Shown here in pieces: positions 32,705 through 40,932 of a stretch of DNA of 64,000 nt. Location: assembly GCA_910584875.1 (NCBI GenBank), contig CAJUDA010000018.1, positions 1-64,000 on the forward strand, in the 5' to 3' direction. Source of the stretch: an uncultured Eubacterium sp. (GTDB lineage Bacteria; Bacillota; Clostridia; Lachnospirales; Lachnospiraceae). The translations under genes and the position numbers were made by a program. The notes under the pieces are model-generated. The model saw nothing but the letters and a program-made list of their open reading frames with translations. It was not told the origin of the DNA and searched no databases. Each line of letters opens with the position of its first letter. The first letter of the stretch is position 1.

Positions 32705-33463
32705 CTATTTCTTCATCGACGTCATCTTCGTCGTAACCTGTGCCGCCACAGTCGGCTCCATTGCCTGCAGGATCGCCGCACTTTTGGACGCCTGCATACT
32801 GTCCATGATACTTGCCACCAGCGTCAGGTCATTGGACATCTCGGACAGAATCGCCGCCGCACTCTCCGGCGTCATCTTGCCATAGGTCTCCGCCTGATCT
32901 TTGATCTCCTGGGTATACTCAAAATTCTTAACTACCTCACGGTAAATCGAAGCGGCATTATCCGGCTGGATCTCTTCATAATATGTTTTGTACTCTTCGG
33001 TATCCGGTGCCTTACTGTTATAGACAACATTTTCATCAAATTTCTTTACCCTCTGGGCAAAAGCCGCCTGATTTTCCTCAAATTTTTTCAGACGTTTATT
33101 CTCTGCTTTCAGTTCTTCGATCTCACTGCTGTTTGCACTGTCCGAGCTGCTTGTCGCGGCAAGCTGGCTCTCCAGCTGCCGGATCCTGGCATTTGCCTCC
33201 GTCAGATTGTCGTATTCTTTGGACGTTTTGGCATCATCGCCCTCAACCTCCGGCAGGATCCAGTTCAGTACCGGTACATCCTTCAGTACAGGATAGAGAA
33301 CATCACTTCCGAAATTCCCTACATTCAGCTTTACAAGTACGCCAAAGATCCCCAGCCATATCAGTATGATCACGAGCACGATCAGCACAGTTACGATCTT
33401 ACTGCCTGCGCTTTCTTCCTCGTTCAGCTCCTGGTTTTCCCTGTCCTTATCTTTTTTTGCCAT
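32705..33463 (-). CDS. MotE-like coiled-coil membrane protein
   Basis: The 252-residue protein has an acidic N-terminus, one membrane helix (about 22-45), a coiled coil (about 85-145) and a C-terminal domain (YGKMTPESAAAILSEMSNDL, LVASIMDSMQASKSAAILQA) like the MgtE intracellular N domain and MotE family. It sits after fliJ and before fliK, where B. subtilis carries ylxF, a likely counterpart. A TTG two codons earlier is too close to the AAAGGA ribosome site, so ATG 33461-33463 is used. Its exact role in the flagellum is not known. Confidence 0.8.
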   Translation of the reverse strand: MAKKDKDRENQELNEEESAGSKIVTVLIVLVIILIWLGIFGVLVKLNVGNFGSDVLYPVLKDVPVLNWILPEVEGDDAKTSKEYDNLTEANARIRQLESQLAATSSSDSANSSEIEELKAENKRLKKFEENQAAFAQRVKKFDENVVYNSKAPDTEEYKTYYEEIQPDNAASIYREVVKNFEYTQEIKDQAETYGKMTPESAAAILSEMSNDLTLVASIMDSMQASKSAAILQAMEPTVAAQVTTKMTSMKK

Positions 33464-33484
33464 ATTCAACCATCCTTTCCTGTA

Positions 33485-33937
33485 TTACGCCTCACTGGCA
33501 CCGACACCATAACGGTAGCTTACCAGCTCATCTACTTCTTTTTGTTCTTTTCTGTTTTCTTCCAGACAAAATTCTTCAAATGCCCTTTCTCTCAGTTTCT
33601 CATACGTCTTGCGCTCTTTCATCGCCTCATTCAGACGCTGTCTGGCAATCTCCAGTTCCTTCTGGCACCGGATAACCACCAGCTCCTGCTGCCGGACATA
33701 CATCCGGATGATCTCTACCGCATTTTCCCTTCTCCGGATCATGCGGACATTCAGTGCAGATGCCATCTCGGCACGAAGCTCCTCCTGTGCCTCCAACAGT
33801 CTGTCCTGTAATCTCTGCAGCTCCTCCTCTGCCTCCATAAGACGCAGATTTGCCTGACTGTAATTATTTTTTTCCTGCTCCTCCAGTTTTTCCTTCATCG
33901 TAAGCAGGTTCTGCATAGAAAAAATGAACTTTGCCAT
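33485..33937 (-). CDS. fliJ: Flagellar export chaperone FliJ
   Basis: The 150-residue protein is almost entirely a charged alpha-helical coiled coil (KLEEQEKNNYSQANLRLMEA and following) as expected of FliJ, the stalk of the FliI ATPase ring. It lies 13 bases after fliI. Family sequence conservation is low; size, coiled-coil content and position support the call. Confidence 0.88.
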   Translation of the reverse strand: MAKFIFSMQNLLTMKEKLEEQEKNNYSQANLRLMEAEEELQRLQDRLLEAQEELRAEMASALNVRMIRRRENAVEIIRMYVRQQELVVIRCQKELEIARQRLNEAMKERKTYEKLRERAFEEFCLEENRKEQKEVDELVSYRYGVGASEA

Positions 33938-33950
33938 CTGTCGTCAGCCC

Positions 33951-35279
33951 CTATTCCATCTCCGGTTCTTCTTCAAAGATTCCTTTCATCTGCTCCACGA
34001 TATCATCAAATAAAAATTTTTCACTCACTCCCTGCTGCAAAAAGGAGTTGATGGCATCGATCTTTTCAATGGCAAAATCAATCTTGCTGTTTGACCCTGC
34101 CTTGTAGGCTCCGATATTGATCAGATCCTCCGCCTCCTGGTACGTTGCCAGTACATCCTTTATCTGACCGGCAACTGCTTTATGTTCCTCATCTGCCACA
34201 GCACTCATAACCCTGGAAATGCTCTGCAGTACATCAATGGCAGGATAATGATTATGCTGTGCCATGCTTCGTGACAAAACAATATGTCCGTCCAGAATAC
34301 CTCTCGCTGTATCCGAGATCGGTTCATTGAAATCATCGCCGTCTACCAGTACGGCATACAATCCGGTGATCGATCCTTTGTCCGTATTGCCTGCCCGCTC
34401 TAAAAGCTTGGGCATTTCTGAATACACACTGGGCGGATATCCCCTGGATACCGGCGGCTCGCCGGAAGCGAGACCGATCTCTCTCTGTGCCATGCAGAAA
34501 CGGGTCAGATTATCCATCATCAGAAGCACATCCTTGCCCTGATCCCGGAAATATTCTGCCAGTGCCGTCGCTGTCTTCGCCGCCTTGCTGCGGATCAGCG
34601 CCGGCTTATCCGAAGTTGCCACAACAACCACGGAACGTTTCATTCCCTCCGGTCCCAGGTCCCGTTCGATAAATTCGCGGACCTCACGTCCCCGCTCTCC
34701 GATCAGGGCGATGACATTGATGTCCGCCTTTGTATTCCGGGCAAACATCCCCATCAGGGTGCTCTTCCCTACCCCGCTGCCGGCAAAGATGCCAATCCGC
34801 TGCCCCTTCCCCACAGTGATCAGTCCGTCTACCGCCTTTACCCCCAGCGGCAGGGCGTCCTCGATCATCTGTCTGGTCAGTGGATCCGGTGCCGCTGCCT
34901 CAACAGAATAAGACCTGCTTCCTCCTGACAGCTCCATATGGTCAATAGGCTCCCCGGTACCGCCCAGCGTCCGCCCCAGCAGATCATCCGATGCGGATAC
35001 CTGCAGCGGAGATCCGGTATTTCTCACCCAGCTCCCCAGACTCACGCCTTCTACATCATCATATGGCATCAAAAGAACCCTGTCATCACGGAAACCTACA
35101 ACCTCCGCTTTGACAGGTTCTTCTCTTGTATCCGATTTAATCAGGCAGAGGTCATTCAGCTTAGCCTCCGGTCCGATGGATTCGATCGTCAGACCGACTA
35201 CCTTCGCAACCTTGCCCAGCTGACAGACATAACTTCTCTCCGCCAGTTTCTCATATTTGTCAAAATTGATTGGAATCAT
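33951..35279 (-). CDS. fliI: Flagellar export ATPase FliI
   Basis: The 442-residue protein resembles the F1 beta subunit, with Walker A GIFAGSGVGKSTLMGMFA, the VIALIGERGREVREFIE block and Walker B VLLMMDNLTRF. It powers substrate unfolding at the export gate with FliH and FliJ. Length is normal and the start is ATG at 35277-35279. Confidence 0.97.
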   Translation of the reverse strand: MIPINFDKYEKLAERSYVCQLGKVAKVVGLTIESIGPEAKLNDLCLIKSDTREEPVKAEVVGFRDDRVLLMPYDDVEGVSLGSWVRNTGSPLQVSASDDLLGRTLGGTGEPIDHMELSGGSRSYSVEAAAPDPLTRQMIEDALPLGVKAVDGLITVGKGQRIGIFAGSGVGKSTLMGMFARNTKADINVIALIGERGREVREFIERDLGPEGMKRSVVVVATSDKPALIRSKAAKTATALAEYFRDQGKDVLLMMDNLTRFCMAQREIGLASGEPPVSRGYPPSVYSEMPKLLERAGNTDKGSITGLYAVLVDGDDFNEPISDTARGILDGHIVLSRSMAQHNHYPAIDVLQSISRVMSAVADEEHKAVAGQIKDVLATYQEAEDLINIGAYKAGSNSKIDFAIEKIDAINSFLQQGVSEKFLFDDIVEQMKGIFEEEPEME

Positions 35280-35317
35280 GATATCATTCCTTCAGCTATC
35301 ATACTGTTTTCCGGCTA

Positions 35318-36097
35318 TCAGGCCAGCATATGAAGTGTGGTGATCAGATTACCAAGCTGTGTCCGGAACCCGCAATCCACCATCTGCGTATCTGTCTCGA
35401 TGATACACTCATTTTTTTCAAGTCCCTTTTCCTCCCTGACATCAAGAGATATTCCGGACTCCATGTCCATCTGTATCTCATCCAGATGGTTTTCCACCAG
35501 TGTCAGATCCTCCGGTGATACTCTGAGTGTATAATGACCGGACGGCTTCAGATCAGAGATGCTGCTACGGATCAGATGCAGCAGAACATCCTTTTTATCG
35601 TTTATCAGAACACCGGTCAGCTTCTTCACCAGATCGCACAAAACCCCGACATACTGTGTCTCCATCTCCGAGACCATCTGCCTGTGCTCCTGTTCCATGG
35701 AACGGCGTGACTCCTCCAGCTCTGCCCGGATCCTGCCAATCTCTTCCTCCGCCATGGCAAGACCTTCTTCACGTCCTGAATTCCTGCCCTCTTCCCGGGC
35801 AGTCTGGCGCACCAGCTCTGCGCCTTCTTCTGCCTCTTCCTGTATCCTGGCAGCCTGCTCCCTCGCCTCCGACAAAATCCATTCTGCCTGCTGCTTCGCC
35901 TCCTCTGCCAGTCTATCATTCTCTTCTTTATCAGGCTTTGGTGCTTCTTTCTGCTTTCCTTTGATCTCCTCTTCCCCAGCCAGAACCGTCCTGGTACTTT
36001 CTTTGAGAGGCACGAAAGCATCTTTTTCTTCATAACTGATGACGACCGTTTCCTTCCCTTGCATATTGACAAAGGGGTATTTGATCAGATTAGACAA
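35318..36097 (-). CDS. fliH: Flagellar export ATPase regulator FliH
   Basis: The 259-residue protein has a long charged helical middle part with Glu/Ala-rich heptads (about 50-150) and a C-terminal FliH/V-ATPase E-like domain (VKKLTGVLINDKKDVLLHLI, HYTLRVSPEDL, CIIETDTQMVDCGFRTQL). It controls FliI. The preferred start is TTG at 36095-36097, with ribosome site GGTGGAGGT ten bases upstream inside the end of fliG; the two genes overlap by eight bases (TTGTCTAA). Confidence 0.88.
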   Translation of the reverse strand: MSNLIKYPFVNMQGKETVVISYEEKDAFVPLKESTRTVLAGEEEIKGKQKEAPKPDKEENDRLAEEAKQQAEWILSEAREQAARIQEEAEEGAELVRQTAREEGRNSGREEGLAMAEEEIGRIRAELEESRRSMEQEHRQMVSEMETQYVGVLCDLVKKLTGVLINDKKDVLLHLIRSSISDLKPSGHYTLRVSPEDLTLVENHLDEIQMDMESGISLDVREEKGLEKNECIIETDTQMVDCGFRTQLGNLITTLHMLA

Positions 36098-37106
36098 TGA
36101 TCTCGTCACCTCCACCACGGGAAATAACAATCTCGGCAGAATCTTCCAGTCGGCGGATCACATTTACGATCTTCTGCTGTGCCTCTTCTACGTCTTTCAG
36201 GCGGACCGGACCCATATATTCCATATCCTCACGGATCATGTCAGCAAGACGTGTAGACATATTGTTGAAAATCGCCGTCTGCACATCCTCGTTTGCATTT
36301 TTGAGGGCGACGGCAAGCTCGCCGTTCTCCACCTCACGCAGCACGCGCTGGATCGAGCGGTCGTCCAGCATAAGAATATCCTCGAACACAAACATCTTTT
36401 TGCGGATCTCGTCGGCAAGTTCCGGTTCCTCGATCTCCAGATTTTCCATAATATGCTTCTCTGTTCCACGATCTACCGTATTCAGCACTTCGACAACAGA
36501 ATCCACACCACCGACGATCGTGTAATCCTGGCTCACCAGAGAAGCCAGCTTCTGTTCCAGTATGTTTTCCACTTCCTTGATGACATCCGGCGACGTACGG
36601 TCCATGGTAGCGATACGTTTTGCCACATCCGTCTGCTTATCCGGTGTCAGGGAACTAATGATACCCGCCGCCTGCTGGGGTGACAGGTAAGAAAGGATCA
36701 GAGCGATCGTCTGTGGATGCTCATCCTGGATAAAGTTGAGGATCTGGGACGCCTCCGTCTTGCGGATAAACTCAAACGGACGCACCTGCAGTGATGCCGT
36801 CAGCTTGCCCAGGACTTCGTTTGCCTTATCTGGTCCCAGTGCCTTCTGCAAAAGATCTTTGGCATATCCAATACCGCCCTCTGCGATATACTGCTGTGCC
36901 AGACAGACCTCATAGAATTCATCCATGACCTTCTCTTTCTGTGCCGGCGATACACTTCTCGTATTGGCGATCTCCAATGTCAGCTGTTCAATCTCATCTT
37001 CTTTCAGATGTTTAAAAATCTCGGACGCTTTTTCCGGTCCCAGCGTGATCAGAAGCGTAGCCGCCTTCTGAATCCCGTCCAGTTCTGATACATTACTGCC
37101 TGCCAT
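36090..37106 (-). CDS. fliG: Flagellar motor switch protein FliG
   Basis: The 338-residue protein has the three armadillo-like FliG domains with the signatures KAATLLITLGPEKASEIFKH, the EHPQTIALILSYL motif and the torque helix MFVFEDILMLDDRSIQRVLR. It links the MS ring to the switch and receives torque from MotA. Its ATG directly follows the fliF stop codon with the ribosome site inside fliF. Confidence 0.97.
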   Translation of the reverse strand: MAGSNVSELDGIQKAATLLITLGPEKASEIFKHLKEDEIEQLTLEIANTRSVSPAQKEKVMDEFYEVCLAQQYIAEGGIGYAKDLLQKALGPDKANEVLGKLTASLQVRPFEFIRKTEASQILNFIQDEHPQTIALILSYLSPQQAAGIISSLTPDKQTDVAKRIATMDRTSPDVIKEVENILEQKLASLVSQDYTIVGGVDSVVEVLNTVDRGTEKHIMENLEIEEPELADEIRKKMFVFEDILMLDDRSIQRVLREVENGELAVALKNANEDVQTAIFNNMSTRLADMIREDMEYMGPVRLKDVEEAQQKIVNVIRRLEDSAEIVISRGGGDEIIV

Positions 37107-38738
37107 TTATACACCTCCCCAGTCTTCGTTGATCCAGTTACGAAGCAGGAGTGCCACCGCTTCCGGATTCTCATCCACAAACCGTTCTATCATGACTCTT
37201 GTTTCTGATTTATCACCCATTTCAATCTCTTCCAGACTCTTTTCCGATTCCTGGGTCGTAGCCAGCAGATCCTCCACTGACAGTTCCGGCTCCAGCTCTG
37301 TCACTTCTACCGGGGATGTACCGCGGATAATGACAAAGACAAGCAGTCCGGCGATCAGTACCGTAAGCAGGATCATAAGATAATTTGTAACATTATCACT
37401 AAAGGAACCCTCTTCTGCCGCTTCATATACCGGCTTTTGTTTCACCTGGATCGTAATATTGTTATTTGCGATACCCGTGGCAGCAGCAACCAGCTGCACC
37501 AACTCCTCCGGTGTCTCCAGATCCGTCACGGCACTGTTCTGTGCCACATATTCCTCAAAAGAGACGTCATCCAGAAGTCCCTGCTCCTCCAGGCTTTCTT
37601 CTTTCACTACATTATACTGTGTCAGTACGATCGCGATTGAGGATTCTTCCGGGATGACCGCCCCCACTTCGCGCTTGATGTTCTGCACAGTCTCATTGGG
37701 CAGGTAATCGTACTTGTCCAGTACTGTCTCTGTATTGGTCGTCCCACTGCCCTGCAGCATATTGTCCGTTACATCACCGTTGCTGTCCGTCCCCGGAATC
37801 CCGCCGGCACCGGACGTCCCTGTCGATTTATAATTATAGGAATGGGAATACAGACCCTGATCCTGCCCCTCATTCGCCGTATAGGTCTTGATCAGTTCTG
37901 TTACCTCATCCATATTCAACCGGATATTGGCACTTCCGATCTGGACGTCATCGTAACCGGCTTTCATCAGCATTTCACTCGTATTTTTCACAAACTGGTT
38001 GCGCAGTTTTGTCTGGAATTCTGCATTGCTGGTGATCGCACCCCCCAGTGCATTCTCTTCCTTGGCACCGTACAGGAGGGTTCCTGTTGTGTCAGTGAGG
38101 ACAATATTGTCTGTCGTGGCATTGCCGACGGCATTGGCCAGATACTGGGCGAGCGCCGAAGCCGTCTCCGCTTTTATCTCGGTCGACTTTGCCAGTTTCA
38201 GCGCCGCACTGACAGAGGTTTCCTTTTTCTCACTATAGATCGTACCGTCATCGATCGGACGGTTAATATATACAGTGGCATCCTCCACGCCGTCAAAGTT
38301 CATCAGACCCTGCCGGATGGAAGACTGCATGGCAAGGGTTGCCTTTGTCTGTCTCTGCTCCGAAGAATCCACCATACTATTGTCCAGCGCATCCTCCCAT
38401 GTCATGCCCTCGTCCGAAGAAATCTTGTTTTTACCCATAAGAAGAACAGCATCTGAATACGCTGACTGCTCTACGCTGAACACCGTACTTCCATTGCTGT
38501 TTGATTCCTTCTTAAATTTTATCCCTTCTCCTTCAAGCTGCTCATCAAACTCAGAAGCCGCATCACCACTGAGGGTGACCAGCTGCGTATAAACCGGTCT
38601 GGTGAGAAAATAGCTAAGCAAAACCAAAGCAAAGAAAATCGCCAGCACTACACAAATAATTACGGTTTTCTGCTTCGTCGTATATTTATTCCAAAATTCC
38701 AGGATCTTATCCTTGATCGCTATCAACTGGTCCATCAT
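37107..38738 (-). CDS. fliF: Flagellar MS-ring protein FliF
   Basis: The 543-residue protein has two membrane helices (about 27-49 and 452-472), ring-building motifs between them, a low-complexity Gly/Ser/Asn-rich insertion (about 300-335) and a cytoplasmic C-terminal FliG-binding helix (MIERFVDENPEAVALLLRNW). It forms the base on which the export gate and switch assemble. Length is normal. Confidence 0.96.
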   Translation of the reverse strand: MMDQLIAIKDKILEFWNKYTTKQKTVIICVVLAIFFALVLLSYFLTRPVYTQLVTLSGDAASEFDEQLEGEGIKFKKESNSNGSTVFSVEQSAYSDAVLLMGKNKISSDEGMTWEDALDNSMVDSSEQRQTKATLAMQSSIRQGLMNFDGVEDATVYINRPIDDGTIYSEKKETSVSAALKLAKSTEIKAETASALAQYLANAVGNATTDNIVLTDTTGTLLYGAKEENALGGAITSNAEFQTKLRNQFVKNTSEMLMKAGYDDVQIGSANIRLNMDEVTELIKTYTANEGQDQGLYSHSYNYKSTGTSGAGGIPGTDSNGDVTDNMLQGSGTTNTETVLDKYDYLPNETVQNIKREVGAVIPEESSIAIVLTQYNVVKEESLEEQGLLDDVSFEEYVAQNSAVTDLETPEELVQLVAAATGIANNNITIQVKQKPVYEAAEEGSFSDNVTNYLMILLTVLIAGLLVFVIIRGTSPVEVTELEPELSVEDLLATTQESEKSLEEIEMGDKSETRVMIERFVDENPEAVALLLRNWINEDWGGV

Positions 38739-38781
38739 AAGCTACATCGCTCCCTAAAGCTACATTTTCTCATGTCCTTAT

Positions 38782-39105
38782 CTAGAACTGCATATTCATC
38801 AATGTCCGATATGCCTCCACTGCTGTATTTTTTACAGCAACGGTATACTGCAGAGATACATTCGCCTTCTGCTGTGCGATCAACAGATCGTGAAGGCTGT
38901 CCGATTCTCCTGTTGCATACCGGATCTCCTCCACTTCCGCCGCATTCGAATAATTTTCTGTCTGTCGCACCAGTTTCATTGCCGAATTCAGCACACTGTC
39001 AAAGCTCACTGTGCCATCTGCCGTATCCTCCTGAAAAGGATTTACCGTCGGATACCTGCTGACACCCTCCAGACCATTTATGGCGGATAAACTCGTCAAA
39101 TCCAT
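38782..39105 (-). CDS. fliE: Flagellar MS-ring/rod junction protein FliE
   Basis: The 107-residue protein has the FliE C-terminal pattern (DSLHDLLIAQQKANVSLQYT, NTAVEAYRTLMNMQF). It anchors the rod to the MS ring and export gate. It lies between flgC and fliF as usual. Confidence 0.93.
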   Translation of the reverse strand: MDLTSLSAINGLEGVSRYPTVNPFQEDTADGTVSFDSVLNSAMKLVRQTENYSNAAEVEEIRYATGESDSLHDLLIAQQKANVSLQYTVAVKNTAVEAYRTLMNMQF

Positions 39106-39125
39106 GTTATGTTAAGCCTCCCTCT

Positions 39126-39563
39126 TTATGCCTGCCCGATGTTCAAAGCCCGCATCGCCATGCCCTTTGTCGAATTCAAAACTGTTACATTTGCCTCAAA
39201 AGCACGGGTGGCATCGATCATATTGGTCATTTCTGTCACCGTATTTACATTGGGATATGTGACATATCCATCCTCATTGGCATCCGGATGGGACGGGTCA
39301 TAAACCATATTTCCCTCGGATGGATCTTCCACGATCCTTGACACCTTTACCCCCTTGCCGATATGCCCGTTTGCCATACCAAGTGTCTCACTGAACGTTG
39401 GATAGCTCTTCTCTTCAAACAGGACCGTCTTTCTTCTATATACATTGCCATTTCCATCCCTTGTCGTATTGACATTCGCAATATTCTGGGAAATGGTATC
39501 CATGCGGGTCTGCTGCGCCGTCATACCAGTCGCGCTCACATCCATAGCTCCAAACACTGACAT
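39126..39563 (-). CDS. flgC: Flagellar basal-body rod protein FlgC
   Basis: The 145-residue protein starts MSVFGAMDVSATGMTAQQTR with the rod motif QNIANVNT and ends with the hydrophobic heptads MTNMIDATRAFEANVTVLNS. It is a proximal rod subunit exported by the type III system. Confidence 0.95.
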   Translation of the reverse strand: MSVFGAMDVSATGMTAQQTRMDTISQNIANVNTTRDGNGNVYRRKTVLFEEKSYPTFSETLGMANGHIGKGVKVSRIVEDPSEGNMVYDPSHPDANEDGYVTYPNVNTVTEMTNMIDATRAFEANVTVLNSTKGMAMRALNIGQA

Positions 39564-39607
39564 TTGTCGTTCCCCCTTTAAATAGTATTATTGATTCACC
39601 GGTCTGT

Positions 39608-39997
39608 TTATGTAGTCTTCAATGCCACTTTCAGACGCGAAAATTCATCACTGATCGAACTCATCAGCGTGTAATATTTTAACTGGTTTTTTGCCAGTTC
39701 AACATTCTCGGTAGAAATGTCCACATTATTGCCATCCATGCGGTAGCTGAGTCCCGCCTGTTCGGTATAGGTAGTAGCTTCCAGTGTGCTCAGATCGATA
39801 TTCGCCACTGTCTCATCCAGCGTATCCGTCCCTGCCACAGCATTGGAAAGATATGTCTCAAACTGAACATCTTTGCGTTTATACCCCGGCGTATCCGCAT
39901 TGGCAATGTTATTTGCCAGTACATCGTTACGGGTCCAGCTGGCATCTGCCGCCTTATCCAGCACATTAATATAATTATATGCATTCGATAAAACCAC
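39608..39997 (-). CDS. flgB: Flagellar basal-body rod protein FlgB
   Basis: The 129-residue protein carries the rod motif RNDVLANNIANADTPGYKRK and a C-terminal heptad region (VELAKNQLKYYTLMSSISDE). It is the first gene of the motility operon. The frame is open from a GTG at 40021, but a GTG at 39995-39997 is preferred because AAGGGA stands nine bases before it and the resulting N-terminus (VVLSNAYNYINVLDKAADAS) fits family members. GTG starts are weaker than ATG and may keep expression of the first gene low. Confidence 0.9.
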   Translation of the reverse strand: MVLSNAYNYINVLDKAADASWTRNDVLANNIANADTPGYKRKDVQFETYLSNAVAGTDTLDETVANIDLSTLEATTYTEQAGLSYRMDGNNVDISTENVELAKNQLKYYTLMSSISDEFSRLKVALKTT

Positions 39998-40024
39998 AAC
40001 TTCACTTCCCTTCTGTCTCACCTG

Positions 40025-40052
40025 AATCTAAAATATTCTACAGAAAACGCAA
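40025..40052 (-). promoter_or_regulatory. Possible flgB promoter with CodY-box-like sequence
   Basis: On the minus strand TTGCGT (40052-40047) and TAGATT (40030-40025) are 16 bases apart, a weak sigma-A pattern. A sequence at 40035-40049 matches 10 of 15 positions of the CodY box AATTTTCWGAAAATT. Both signals are weak; they are listed because codY is the adjacent upstream gene and CodY represses the fla/che operon in B. subtilis. Confidence 0.3.
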
Positions 40053-40091
40053 AAAGATTTATGAATCCTGTTCACAACTCCATTTGCGTTT
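40045..40091 (-). terminator. Inverted repeat at the end of codY
   Basis: AAACGCAAA (40083-40091 read on the minus strand) pairs with TTTGCGTTT (40045-40053) across a 29-base loop. The first arm overlaps the codY stop codon and the second is followed by TTTTCTG. It may be a partial terminator or attenuator that separates codY from the motility operon. Confidence 0.45.
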
Positions 40092-40872
40092 ATCCATTCC
40101 ATTTTTCCCTGTAGTAACTGTCAAACTCTGTATACACAATATCATTGAGAATCTCGATATGTGTCCCTTTCATACCGGAAGACTTTGTCTTGATCAATCC
40201 GGCGCTCTCCAGTTTTCTGAGAGCATTCACGATCACCGTCCTTGTGATGCCAATCTTCGCAGCAAGCTTACTAGTGACAAGCGTCCCGGCTTCACCGCCA
40301 AGTTCGTGGATCACATAAGTCACTGCCTTTTGTTCCAGCGGAGTGAGTGTGGTCAGCGCAGAAGAAAAATTTTTCTTCTTATGCTCTTCCTGGTCCGACT
40401 CCTCCTGAACTGCCCTCATTATTTCCAATCCGACTACAGTTGTACTATATTCACTTAAAATAATATCCTCAATGCTGTAAGGCTCTCCCCTGCGATACAA
40501 AAACAATGTTCCCAGCCGTTCGCCGGAAATACTGATGGGTGTGATCAGGGCTTCATAACCGCCAATCTCATCACCAGGAAACCCCAGCACCTCAAGATTA
40601 ACGTTTTCCTTCGTCGACAGCACAGTCAGAAAACGATCATTCAGTTTCGTCTCAATATAACTGCCCCGCTTATCCTGAAACCCTTTTATCGATCCTTCGG
40701 GATCGGTTACATATGTCCCCAGCATCTTGCCTTTGCCGCTGATGATATAGGCATGGGAACCCATCAGCTGTCCAAGAACCTGACAGATATCCGCAAAAGC
40801 AACCTTGGATGACCGCTTGTCATTCAGAAGCCGGTTTATCTTACGGGTCTTGTCTAAAAGTTCAACACTCAT
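40090..40872 (-). CDS. codY: GTP- and branched-chain-amino-acid-sensing repressor CodY
   Basis: The 260-residue protein has an N-terminal GAF domain (about 1-155) that binds branched-chain amino acids and a C-terminal winged helix (ASKLAAKIGITRTVIVNALR, KLESAGLIKTKSSGMKGTHI). It represses nutrient-scavenging, and often motility, genes when nutrients are plentiful. The position directly before flgB matches B. subtilis. The start ATG has ribosome site AGGAGG. A promoter lies at 40901-40929. Confidence 0.96.
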   Translation of the reverse strand: MSVELLDKTRKINRLLNDKRSSKVAFADICQVLGQLMGSHAYIISGKGKMLGTYVTDPEGSIKGFQDKRGSYIETKLNDRFLTVLSTKENVNLEVLGFPGDEIGGYEALITPISISGERLGTLFLYRRGEPYSIEDIILSEYSTTVVGLEIMRAVQEESDQEEHKKKNFSSALTTLTPLEQKAVTYVIHELGGEAGTLVTSKLAAKIGITRTVIVNALRKLESAGLIKTKSSGMKGTHIEILNDIVYTEFDSYYREKWNG

Positions 40873-40900
40873 CGCATCCTCCTAGCAGCCTCATGAAACA

Positions 40901-40929
40901 ATTCTACCATAAAGTCAAGCTGTTGACAA
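40901..40929 (-). promoter_or_regulatory. codY promoter
   Basis: On the minus strand TTGTCA (40929-40924) and TAGAAT (40906-40901) are 17 bases apart, right after the topA stop. A small inverted repeat GTCAA-cagc-TTGAC overlaps the -35 and spacer. Transcription from here could continue into the motility operon. Confidence 0.7.
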
Positions 40930-40932
40930 GTA

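Noticed and set aside
6037..40021. Sigma-28-type promoters inside the motility cluster
   Set aside because: I looked for TAAA-N15-GCCGATAA-like pairs in the larger gaps and found no convincing match.
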